DNA of 64,000 nucleotides from Cadophora sp. MPI-SDFR-AT-0126 (Eukaryota; Ascomycota; Leotiomycetes; Helotiales; Ploettnerulaceae). The translations under genes were made by a program, and so were the position numbers. Under the pieces are notes generated by a model. It saw only the letters and a program-made list of their open reading frames with translations, was not told the origin of the DNA and searched no databases. Shown one piece after another: positions 47,040 to 57,065 of the stretch. The stretch lies in NCBI GenBank assembly GCA_020747065.1, contig JAGMVK010000028.1:186001-250000 (forward strand), given 5' to 3'. Within the stretch, counting starts at the first letter, position 1. Every line of letters begins with the position of its first letter.

Positions 47040-47859
47040 GCTTGTTTGTGTGATGAGAAATGCTCCTGATATCATTTTATACATGTATATACGCATCCAT
47101 CGATGATCGCTGCCAGATCTGTCCGACTGACTTAACTTGATGACTGAAATTAAAGCGAAGTAGAGGTCGACAGTGCGAGCGGAGGAAGGGGGTTTGGGCT
47201 GAAGCAAGAATTCTGCACATTATGAAAGGAATCATCGACCTCAGATCGCTGGGCGGGCGTAGACCCGAAGTCGTCATTCTCGGGAGGCAGAATACCTCAG
47301 CTCGATGAGCGTCACTACTGAGGTGTTGGCACGACCATGCCCAGCAAGCGAGAGAAATTTTGAGGGTCGCTCCAACTGCTATCAGCTTAAATTTCAGTCC
47401 CAAAACTGGTGAACGTAGTTGCGTGAGATCAAATGACATCTTTGTCTATATCCACGCACACTATAAGCATGTCAAAAGCATTCACAAACCCAGGCAGATG
47501 GTGAAGCTCAGCGCCGTCAATGCAATGACTCCATACTTATCTTTCAGGGTAGTGAAACGCATTCTTGGATACTCATATCGTTGGATGAGGCTGTAGCAGT
47601 ACAAATTGAGGAAATCCTGGATTTTGAGCGTTGAGCTGGTGCACTCTTTTGACATGGTGGTGGTTTATTTGTGCTTAGTTTTGCGTCCTTTTTTCTTTTT
47701 GGCTGTCACCGTCGTGTTATCATTTCGATGCCAAGATCTTACTTTACTTCCCGGTCTGCGAAAACTGCTAAGCGAGGCACAATGGCAGGGTGAAAGAGTG
47801 CCATTCATGGTCAAAGGCATCATATCGTTTATTCTTGGGGAAGTTATCAATTTCGTGCA
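47040..47859. other. Intergenic region of convergent genes
   Basis: 820 bp between the stops of the GDSL gene (plus) and the amidotransferase gene (minus). No gene, repeat or RNA could be supported. Confidence 0.45.
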
Positions 47860-49028
47860 TCACGCACCCACGATCCTCAAATCCTCAACCCTCACCTCCC
47901 CACCCTCATCAACAAGCACAACCTTATTCTTCCCAATCAGTGTCCACTCCTTATCCTTATACGTCGTTGGCTCACTAGCAACAATGACGTGTCTCCCATG
48001 CTCCCCCGCACTCTTCTTCGCCTGCGGATTATGCCCTTCCGCTCCTCCTTCCGCCTCCTTACCAGTCTTCCCCTTCACCGAGCCATGCGGACCATTCTTC
48101 CCATCTGGATGGTCAGGATACTGCCGATTGAGCGTCACTCCAGCTGTTGTCGAATAATATAGCGACGGTGGTTGTTCAGTGGGGTGGTTACGGAAGCGAC
48201 AGGCTACGAGGGAGCGGCCGTCTGTGATGGCGATGTTGAGATCGTTGGGTTGGGCGGCTGGGCCGAGGAGCGAGTTTTGAATGGTGAGGATTGTGGAGAT
48301 GGTTTTTTGCAATGCTGTCTGGATCTCCTCGGTACTATGGTCCTCCTCCCAGGAAAGTGGCACAGCAGTGTCGTTCTCGCTATGGAGTTTTGTTGCATCG
48401 CCGGGAGCGCATAGGTATGAGATGAGTAGTGCAGCGAAATGCTCGGTGTCTGTCCCGCCCTGAATATGCTCAAAGGCTTCCTGGGTCATGTGCTCACACA
48501 TTTTACGCTTGATTTTGGCAAAGTCGGAGATATACCCATTGTGCATGATGGTATGGATGCCGAACACAAATGGGTGATTGTTCGTTTGAGTGATGGCCGT
48601 TGAAGTCGCGGCTCGGATGTGAGCGAATAGGACTTTACTCTCGGTGTTGGCGCAGATACTGCGGAAGTTGGCATCGTGCAGAGGGGGCTGGATGAAGCGG
48701 TAGAGAGCGGGATGGAGTGATTTCTTGCTTGGCGAGAAGGTTGAGATGCTGGGTGTGTACCATGCCATGCCGAAGCCGTCGACGTTGAAGAGCCGGTTGC
48801 GAGCTGTGATTTCGGCTTCGGTTGTGGGGCCGGCGTTGATGGTGGGGTCGTGAGAGAGGAGTTTGGGCAGGTAGTGCTCGTGCACTTGTTTGCTCAAGGA
48901 GTGTGCTGGCGCTAAAGGGATGTGAGCGATTCAGTTTGATGGGCATATGTAAGGGAGAACTTACTGACGAGCACGTCCTCGAGGAGACATGGCTCCGTGG
49001 CGGAGATGTAGGCAAACCAGCGACACAT
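47860..49028 (-). CDS. DUG3: Class II glutamine amidotransferase, Dug3-like
   Basis: Exons 49028..48965 and 48911..47860 (intron 53 nt, GTAAGT donor, TAG acceptor) encode 371 residues. The start MCRWFAYIS places the catalytic Cys at position 2, as class II (Ntn) amidotransferases require after Met removal. RNRLFNVDGFGMAWY, FAHIRAATSTAITQTNNHPF and HNGYISDF are the glutaminase-fold signatures. In yeast, Dug3 works with Dug2 in cytosolic glutathione degradation, releasing glutamate. That role is inferred here from family resemblance and length. The C-terminal half contains a Lys/Gly-rich insertion (about 48000-48110) that may be species-specific. The gene appears intact, and the symbol is by homology only. 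Confidence 0.85.
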
Positions 49029-49661
49029 AATGCTAGTATTTGAGTGTAATGACCTCTTTGGATTTATGCGACACAAAGCTGGATCGATAACGAAAACAGT
49101 CAATAGTAGTTGTGACCTAGTTGCTGGTGAATTAATGGTTGAAGTTACGTACGGCAGAAGTCCCAGAGAAGAGGGCTAATTATGAGACGAGTTAACGATA
49201 ATTTCAAGAGCAGAAGAACCTGGTTGTGGATGCAAGAGAGACTTATAAGAACAAGAAGTATTGTAAGGGTTTTGTACCTTGCTTAGTGTGTAGCTAGGGA
49301 GGAAGTCAGCAAGCGATGACGATGGTGTCGGGCTCTGCTTGGTAGAAAAGCTTATTTGTTGGCTAGGGGCGAAACTTGATACCCCGCTCGTTCCGCCCCT
49401 AGCTCCACGGAAGACATCCCAGTGAAAAACGGCATGGATCACCTCTTCGGGATCAATAATTTGACGAGCAAGTGGTACAACGTATATGGACAGGGGCCAT
49501 TTAGAGCAGGCAACGCTCTGTCCTGCATATGCTTTGTTCTGCCCTTGACTATTGGAAAGCTTTTGTTACCAGCAATTCGTAGCAGCACCCTCCGCAATTT
49601 TAACTTGTGGATGAAGCTCGCTTACGGGTTGGGGAAGGTAAATACGCCTGGTTGTTACTCT
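49029..49661. other. Intergenic region
   Basis: 633 bp upstream of the Dug3-like gene and downstream of the frameshifted gene at 49.7-51 kb. Nothing could be supported. Confidence 0.4.
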
Positions 49662-50966
49662 TCACTCTAACTGTTTCGATTTCAGGGGTCGAGAATTTCT
49701 TATAGCCTGTTGGCTTCTCCCCAGCACACTATCATCATCAAATCCTCGCATATAATTGGAACGAGTCCAGCTCGTCGCCTCTTGGATATCCATACTGACA
49801 AATGCCTGGTGGCGGCTCTGCTGCCCGGCTTTCCAGATCTCATCCATCCCAATATCATGGGCTTTTATTGACCTGAGTTCGTAGAAATTGTACACGAGCT
49901 GATCAAGCCTGACCCACGTAAAACCTTGGTAACCTTCAATATATTTACGGCCGGGCACTGGATAATCGGCTTCAAATGCGAGAATTCGCATGTCATCATA
50001 CAGCGGAAAATTGGCACCCGTGAGAATTGAATTGACGCACTCGGTATCCAGGACCAAGAAGGTGTTCGCTAGTTCCCGATGCAGCAATGCCATCTTTGAG
50101 GTCCAACATATAGAGATAGCTACGGATGCTGGACTGTGTCCCGGTGTGGCCACTTGCAGCGCCGCTCATGATATCTCTGAATGCCTTGCGAAATATTGCA
50201 CCATCTTGTAGTCTGCTTCCTCCCTGTCAGGTGCATGCGCGTCATCTGGTCCCTTGAACGGGACTAGAGCCCATTTCGTATCGATGATATCCAGCGAGCC
50301 GTTATTTTCGTGAGCATGTCGAAAGAACTGGTACATTGCGTTCTCCACTTCCTGAATCTTTTCGTCTCCAAGTTGTTGAACAGAAATATTGTATAGATAT
50401 ATGAACCCCCAGTGAGGCTTTTTGGAATAGAATATCTGCTGGATCCATTGTTTCGCGTATGGTAAAGCTGCTTGAGCTGCTACCTCCAATAAATTGTCCT
50501 CTGCAACTCGAGCACGCTTCCAGTGCTCTCTGGCACCTATGGCAAAGGCAACTTGCCCTCTGCCTAGGGAATGGGCATCGTAGAATTTCTCGATTCCTTC
50601 GTCGCTAGTGTTCGCCAATGCTTTCACCATGTCGGACCTTTCCTTTGTCGTGCGAGCTGTCCAGAATCTGTTATCCAAGATGGCAACTTCTTTTGCTGTG
50701 AGTTCATCAGGGCTTGAAATAGCTTTATCAAGGAGCTGATCGCGGGACAGGGTAGTGGCTGCACGCAGATTGTCTGCCTCCTCATCTTCGTCGGGACGAT
50801 CAAAGAATAGTCGTCGCTCGACTTCAAACAGAGTTTGAGGACACTGGAGAGCCTTTTGATGGAGTGACGGCCAAGCTGAGATTAGTTCGTAGGCTGAGAT
50901 GAGACCACGCGAGACTCTGAGCGCGCTGGCAAGAATTGGGCCAATGTCCGTAGTGGTTGACAACAT
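49662..50966 (-). pseudogene. Fungal gene of unknown function with two compensating frame changes
   Basis: From the ATG at 50966 the frame reads well (ASALRVSRGLISAYELISAW, LPYAKQWIQQI, DTKWALVPFKG) to about 50210, then stops at TGA 50168..50166. The same frame is protein-like again from about 50080 (ANTFLVLDTECVN, AFEADYPVPGRKYIEGYQGF) to the stop at 49662. Between the two, the plausible sequence (DGAIFRKAFRDIMSG, then TQSSIRSYLYMLDLKDG) is in another frame. Two opposite shifts near 50206 and 50075 would therefore restore one continuous protein of about 430 residues. No introns fit. The family is not one I can name; it is cytosolic-looking, without a signal peptide. Alternatives are two separate short genes, or assembly errors. 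Confidence 0.55.
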
Positions 50967-51673
50967 GCTGTCTAATTCCAAAGAATAAACGCTGTGGTTG
51001 TGAGGGGGACTGGAAAAATTGAGTTCGCCGAGCCAGAAGTCAAATCTGTGGTGCTTGGGATATGTGCACTTGCGTTGATGGAGCGGAAAGGTCGTCCTTG
51101 ATGCGTCGTAAAAAATATTCGTTGCAGTAGCACGTCCATGTAGATTAGCCCGAAGGACTCCTACATCAAACCCCTGCCACATGGCAGCCGACAGAATCCT
51201 TAGACAATTTGGTAAGATATGATAATATATTCAAAGTAGACGCTCGGCGAGACTACATTCACACACCATATTAATATCATAGGAATTCTCCACGAAGCGG
51301 ATATCCGGTCAGGCGGCTGTTTGGCGAATGAGACGGAAGGAAATAGAGTTGGATACCTCTTATTTAAAGGCGCAGAGAAAGAGCCTTGAGCCATGTTATA
51401 CGTCCATTGAGAGTGTAGGGCAGTCGATAAGTGCACGGTACAAATTCTGCAACAGAGCTCTGTTCCCTGAGAATCAGCGAGCCAGCTGACAACATATCCT
51501 CTCATTCTAGGATTTCTGTCGATATCATGATGACAGTGCCCAAGTAGATGGTGTGCTCTACATTCAGATCTATAGAGATAAAAAGTATTTAAGTCCCAGT
51601 CTTAGAGTTTATAGGCAATCAGAAGCAAAGGCCTCGTGGAGGGAGAAATGCACCGTAATCTGCCAGATACATA

Positions 51674-51690
51674 CCCCCCCCCCCCCCCCC
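51674..51690 (+). repeat. Poly-C tract (17 C)
   Basis: Uninterrupted run of 17 cytosines. Its true length is uncertain in most sequencing chemistries. Confidence 0.9.
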
Positions 51691-52370
51691 TCAAAAATCC
51701 GCTCGATTCGAGTATTTGTGTTGACGGCACTCTTGCAGGATTTCTTCTGTAGGTATTGCAAAGACCCGAAAGAGAGAGTTGCAAATCTCAGCCAAAATCC
51801 AAGTCACATCGAAGGTGATTCGAGCGTTCGAGGCAACGTCAGCTGATGAATTCCAGAACTGGGATGGCAAGTAAATAGCTTGATGTGTTCGACCGGAGGA
51901 CCGGTATTTAGACCCATTTAACTATAACATATTTAAATCAGTATGTTGGATTACAATCTCTCTTCGTATTTGCGGGGATCTGCAGCAAACACCAGTACTG
52001 CATGTCAGCAGTGGCGAGATCATCCATCACGAGGTTGTGTGACGTCGTACCCGATCCAAGGCTGACGAGATATTAGATTACCATACCCGTTAGATTTAAG
52101 TCGGCCAAACGCTTCTCAAGACGTTCAGTTCCTAGCTCACTCATCTTGTGATCAAAGTCTGGGCACACCACAACGGCGGCCGCTCTGGTCAGCCTCCCCT
52201 CGGGTGGATCGGCGGTTCTTGGGAAATTTGTTCGTGTTTGCTGTAAATAACCTCGTATTGTACGCAGTTTTGATCCTGCATCATTCCGTGCTGCAAGTTT
52301 GTAGTCGCCGAGCTGAAGGGTGAGCTGAGCAAGCCTCTGGAAAATCGAAGAGTATTTGCCGCGATGGTAC

Positions 52371-52377
52371 TATATAA
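52371..52377 (+). promoter_or_regulatory. TATA box of the small secreted protein gene
   Basis: TATATAA 120 bp upstream of the ATG at 52497. Confidence 0.45.
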
Positions 52378-52496
52378 CCCTACTTGAAGCCCTCTTCCCA
52401 GCTTCTCCATTTATCCTTATTGCACGCAGTTTTCAGACATCTATAACTCCAGTATCATCCTCAAGTCCTTCTTATCAACCAATACATTCATTCAAA

Positions 52497-52892
52497 ATGA
52501 AGACTTTCACCGCAACTGCCATCTTCGCCCTTGCAGCTGGCCTTGTTCAAGCCGCTCCCACACTTGAGAATCGTCAATTCGAAGCCCAAATTACTTTCAT
52601 TGGCGCTGCCGACGCTTCATTCAGCCTCTCTGTCCCCACGGATGGAACAGTCTTCCCAATCAGTATGTTTTTTTCCCCCCAGTTTCACTCCATCTATAGT
52701 TGCCTCGATGTACGAGACTTAAAGCTGACTGGAACAGCCAATGATCTCAGTGTGTCCAAGATCGCTTCCTTGGGAGGAGCCACTTGTGCATTTGATGGTG
52801 TGGATGGAAGTCACACCATAATTGTGGGTGCGCAGACTGTGGATGTTGGACCACCCCAGGTGCTGGTTTCTGGATCTTGCAGGGCTTTCTAG
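52497..52892 (+). CDS. Small secreted protein
   Basis: Exons 52497..52662 and 52738..52892 give 106 residues. The intron (52663..52737) has a GTATGT donor and an ACAG acceptor. The N-terminus MKTFTATAIFALAAGLVQA is a clear signal peptide, followed by a short pro-like segment ending NRQ. The mature part is about 80 residues with a single pair of cysteines (in GGATCAF and SGSCRAF), probably one disulfide. It has beta-rich, Gly/Val-rich stretches such as IIVGAQTVDVGPPQV. This matches a family of small secreted hypothetical proteins of ascomycetes. The role (wall, surface or effector-like) is unknown. The intron is 75 nt, a multiple of three, and contains no stop in frame, so its retention would give a longer open protein. 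Confidence 0.78.
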   Translation: MKTFTATAIFALAAGLVQAAPTLENRQFEAQITFIGAADASFSLSVPTDGTVFPISMFFSPQFHSIYSCLDVRDLKLTGTANDLSVSKIASLGGATCAFDGVDGSHTIIVGAQTVDVGPPQVLVSGSCRAF

Positions 52893-53145
52893 ATGATTTG
52901 AGATCGAGAAGCAATCAATTGACAGAATGTCAATGCGAAAGAATATGTTGAACGAACTATCCAGCCGTCTTGTTTTGAGGGAAATTTCAGCAAACTATCA
53001 TTTCAAGAAACAGAAAGGACTGTCCAGCAGCGTTTGCAGCAAACAGAAATGCCCCCTTTTCTCCGTTGCCCGACTTTCCTAATCCAGCACTTCCCTGGCA
53101 TCAACGTAGTATCTCTCCATTTGTAGAAAAAGCTCCTTCCCTGTC

Positions 53146-53922
53146 TTACATCTGCTCATACTCGAGGCAATACTGCTGTTCAGCAGCCACCGGATGTACT
53201 TCTGGCGTAGCTATCCCATGATTGGCGGTTGGTGTGCATTTCTCCCCCTCCCGGTGGACATGAAAGCTGCAAATATGAAACCCCTTCTTCGTAACTCCGA
53301 CATCGTGAAATCCTCGAGCACGCGGATCCTCCTTTAGACTGATAGGTGTGTACCATGACCCGCTTCGTTCCTCTAATGAGGATCTTTGAAAAGCAGCGAA
53401 GTCCTTGAGAAAGCCAGGTACTTCGAAAATGGGCTCAAATCTCTCTGGTCTTAGCCCAAATATCAGCCGATACGATACCAAAGCCGCGACGAAGCTTCGA
53501 ATTGGAGCATCCTCAGCGTTGATAGTATTCGCAAATATCGTCCTAATCTGGTTCAAGGACAGACGTATTCCTAGGCTCCCCCTCTGTGCGTAGCTGTACA
53601 TGTCGTCTTGTATGAGGTCCATGGTATAGTTCTTCAGCGCGTGGCAGCCAATCAGATCTCCGAGAAGGTAGACGTCGATGAGCTTGTCGAGACTGATTAC
53701 CTCAGGTGAATCCCAAGTAAAGAAGCCATTGTGCAGCCAGCTGACGGCAAGTTGGAAGATGCTGGGCTCGACATCAGGTAGAACGACTTTCGGGGTGGCA
53801 GAGGATGTGAATATCGCTGCGAAATATTAGGACAAGGCACAGATCCGGACTCGGTGAATATCGAAAACTTGGTGAAGGGGACCGACGTGGACTTTGATGG
53901 TATCGGATGTAGATTCTCTGCG
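53146..53922 (-). pseudogene. BTB/POZ-domain gene with in-frame TAA
   Basis: One minus-strand frame runs from about 53922 to the stop at 53146. It begins with a BTB-like start (TIKVHVGPLHQVFDIHRV), continues YFAAIFTSS, VVLPDVEPSIFQLAVSWLH and LIDVYLLGDLIGCHALKNY, and ends in a family-like C-terminal region. A TAA at 53829..53827 interrupts it exactly between the second and third BTB elements, where CAA would fit. The N-terminus is not resolved: an upstream stop closes the frame just before 53922, and the frame at 54124 does not splice into it. BTB proteins usually form dimers or feed cullin-3 ligases. The alternative, an intron using the CTAAT and CAG around the TAA, has no matching donor in phase. 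Confidence 0.6.
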
Positions 53923-54241
53923 ATCTAGTTAGTATGATCATTCTCACGTCGCTAGCTTCCTCAGTGTGGGGGTGATTATACTCGGTGACGAATGCCATAG
54001 CTACCTCAGCATCTTTTTCGGACGATCCGTCCAGTTTTCCTTCATCAGCAATACCAGCGGAATGTAACGGCACGAGATCCAAAGGCAGAGGAGAGATCGA
54101 TAGTGTGTCCGTATATCTTAGCACGTCCCATCCTTAGATAGTAGATTGCCGTCGGGTTTTATCGTTGACATGATGGAGATGAGCGTCGAGTCGCGTCGGA
54201 TCCGCTATTCGAGTTTATCTAGAGCAGAATTTTAATCCGCT

Positions 54242-54268
54242 CCAGCGATTTAAAGGGTGGTTCGCTGG
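54242..54268. repeat. Short inverted repeat
   Basis: CCAGCGA at 54242-54248 and TCGCTGG at 54262-54268 are inverted copies separated by 13 bp. Confidence 0.5.
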
Positions 54269-54395
54269 TCCAAAGCATTTATTTAGAGCATCGTTTTTAC
54301 GAAAGAAATGGGGAGGTGCAAACAACAACAAATTTAAAAATTAAGCGAGAAGTTCGACGCCACAGGCTAGCCCCCTAAGTGCGACAAACAAAGCG

Positions 54396-54435
54396 CTACA
54401 GGCTGGGGCGCCTGTAGGAGGCGCTAAGGCGCCCC
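54396..54435. repeat. Nested GC-rich inverted repeats
   Basis: CTACAGGC (54396-54403) pairs with GCCTGTAG (54410-54417). The overlapping GGGGCGCC (54405-54412) pairs with GGCGCCCC (54428-54435), so two alternative hairpins can form. This may be the end of a mobile element or a mutually exclusive hairpin pair. No transposase is near. Confidence 0.5.
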
Positions 54436-54460
54436 CGCATTGCCTGAGCTTAGTGGTTGA

Positions 54461-54490
54461 GGCTCACTAAGGCTCACTGGGGCTCGCTTA
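54461..54490 (+). repeat. Three 10-bp tandem units
   Basis: The units are GGCTCACTAA, then GGCTCACTGG, then GGCTCGCTTA. CTTAGTG at 54449-54455 is an inverted copy of CACTAAG at 54465-54471, and CCTGAGC at 54443 recalls the array at 30.9 kb. Confidence 0.6.
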
Positions 54491-54990
54491 ATTTAGTGAT
54501 CACTTCAGGCTGTGTTTTGAGTCGCATTTGAGGGGAGAATGGCCGCGTCTCTCATCTTCAACTGCGACCCCCAAGAATTTCGCTGTTCCGAGCATCTGAG
54601 AATTGTTGGAAAAGTTTTCTTTCATCACACGTGAGTAAGTAGCTTTTTGCGACTTCTTGGATCTAGCCCAGCGACGATTTGTACTGGGTGCTAAGTTCTC
54701 GAAGCTGACAGACCAAGTCTTTGCTTTCTAAATTAGGCCACACGACTTTAAACTAACGATTCGATGTTGACGCATCTTTACGAGTGAATTTAGACACAAG
54801 ATTATCGTGTGACTGCAGCCTGATCGATTCTGATACCGACCCCGAGTTCTGCCTTATTGGCCTGTTTTGATCACAACAATTTCGCGCTAAGCATAATCGC
54901 GATATTTCAATTACAAGACTTGCACGCGGTTTCCAAAACAAAGCTTCGAATCTAGCATCTTTCGACAGATTGACAAGCTCTTCTGCAATC

Positions 54991-56361
54991 ATGGCTGCAA
55001 CAAGTCGATCTCAGGATAGGGCCAAAGCCAGACCCAGAACTGATCCATCGAACCTGGCTCGAATGAACCATAAGCCCAGGATGTCCGCCTTGAGTCTTTC
55101 TCCGAATGTCAAGATAACCAGAAACTGGACATACACCAACCTCATTGCTGCGATGAACCAAATTGACGAGATTGTGGCTCAAACAGAATCATATACTTTC
55201 TCGCAACCTACCGAGCCAGACGGATTGTGCAACAAATTTTCGCGACTTTGTATTGGTCCTTCTTCCCCATCAAAGCGAGGACCAAAAACACGACTTGGAT
55301 GGCTTCTATCGCGGCTTCCCTCTTTGACAATGGAGAGTGATCCATCAATGACAGGAGCGAGGCTACAGACATTTGAGCTTTTCATGCTGCTCCCAGCAGA
55401 GATCAGGATCATGATTTGGGACTTGATTGCTTCGCAGCCAAGGTAAGACTTCTTCCAAATTCAATTAATTCTTCTTACTTACTAACAATCGACCAGAAAA
55501 GTCAAGTTGCTAGAATGCAGCATAAAACCCCACCAACACAGCGCCGTGGACTGGGATTCGAATGTGCCAGGCCAAATCTGTCATCCGGCTATTTTGGAAG
55601 TCTGCTGCGAGTCTAGACTAGAAGGACTTGCCCGGCATTATACCATGTGTCAAGATCGCCTACGATACGTTGGATATAAGAAAGGCCCCACAAAAATGGG
55701 CAGCCACATGTCAAACACCTTCTACATCAACTTCGATCGAGACACTTTCGTCCATGGTTCGAGCCAGTTCAGCACAAAGAACAAAGAATTTCCTGGCGAA
55801 CAAGGTTTCAACTTCGAGCCCCATGTTCTACGGAAAGTTCAACGTATAGCACAACTCCCGTGTTATCGGGTCGCTTGGCAGACACACCTTGATTTGTGGG
55901 AGGCTACACTCTTTGACGCTGTAATCTTCAGAACCAGTATTTAAAAGAGCCTCAAAGAAGTCACCATTTTTTACCACGATTACTCGCGATACTGGGACAC
56001 GGACTCTGTGGCATTTGACAAAGTTCGAAGCGTATGGGACGACAGATCAAGAAAAGCGTTTGAATGCTTTCCAAACTTCCCTAGAGGCGGACTTCCGATT
56101 TTCTTAACACCGCTCCGTCATCCGCTGCCTCCTTTGAAGTTCACCCTGCAGTTCAAGTGGAAAATTAGTCAGGTGACCGAATACAAGACAGTTCCCTGTG
56201 CATCAGGGCCACATGGTGTATACCCAAAGGATCCTACGGAGCAAACTGCTGCTAAAGCTGCAGATCGGACAGCCTATGCAGCTCTCTTAGCTCGTGCACG
56301 GGTGGCCGACCAGGCGGCATTGGCAAAGTTGGCAGATTGGTACAAATTTGGGAGTTGTTGA
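54991..56361 (+). pseudogene. 2EXR-family gene with in-frame TAA
   Basis: Exon 1 is 54991..55442 and exon 2 starts at 55497 (intron 54 nt, GTAAGA donor, ACTAAC branch, CAG acceptor). The 2EXR motif is FELFMLLPAEIRIMIWDLI, and NTFYINFDRDTF is the matching inner element. The reading frame meets TAA at 55942-55944. It then continues at once in the same frame with family-like sequence (SLKEVTIFYHDYSRYWDTD and onward) for 139 more codons to TGA at 56359-56361. The unbroken protein would be about 440 residues. A single nonsense change, or readthrough, is the simplest reading. The function of 2EXR proteins is not known. Confidence 0.7.
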
Positions 56362-57065
56362 GCGGTGACTTCGATAATAGGGGCAGATCCAGCAGTGCTC
56401 GGGAACATCGGATGGGATTGTGCGATGTGGCTTTGCAGATTGGGCAATTGGGAAGAGCGTGCTCATTGTTGGATGTTCTGTGCACATATTTCACAGTGGG
56501 AAACTGAAACTGCTATTCTTGAGCCAAGGATATGTCTGGGACACGGACATGAGGCTGGGGCTTCAGTCGGCGGCTAGAGGACCGCAAAGAACTGGATGTC
56601 ACTAGTGAATCAGTGGCTGCACACTTTTCCAAATATTAATAGTGCTTCAGCATGATCTGGAAAGCCTCGGTGAACATGATACTTGCTCTGACTGTACCCT
56701 TTACGCAAGTTATCAAGTTAGTGCTTCATTAAGGACTTAGATAATCGACAATGGAGACTACTATGCATTTAAAATTGCCTCCGAGTAATAAGTATTTTGG
56801 CGCGATTCACTGCCCCAATCAATGTCATATTCTTGAAATTTAAAAGTATGAAATTCACGTCCTCGGCAAGTAATCAATGTCGCGTGAAACAGCCTGCGAA
56901 CGACATGACTACCGCAATTGCCAACCCACTAGCGTCTGCTCCTTCTTCGGACCGGTACATCTACCCTCTCCTGTCTCAAATTATCACACCCATCTTTCTT
57001 CGACACAATTCTCGACTAGATCCTGACCAACCTCAATCTCCACATCAACATCACGAATTGCAAGA
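56362..57065. other. Intergenic region between two 2EXR genes
   Basis: 704 bp without a supported gene. Confidence 0.4.

Larger units (their letters stand above)
50967..52496. other. 1.5 kb intergenic region with poly-C tract
   Basis: No gene is supported. A run of 17 C residues lies at 51674-51690. The TATA element of the next gene is at 52371. Confidence 0.5.

Noticed and set aside
53767..53900. Reading the TAA at 53827 as part of an intron using the CTAAT and CAG
   Set aside because: No GT donor upstream joins in a phase that keeps the BTB frame. The nearest good donor, GTGAGA, gives the wrong frame.
56365..56605. Short frames after the 2EXR gene at 55-56 kb
   Set aside because: They begin beyond the conserved C-terminus and do not join to it by any splice site.
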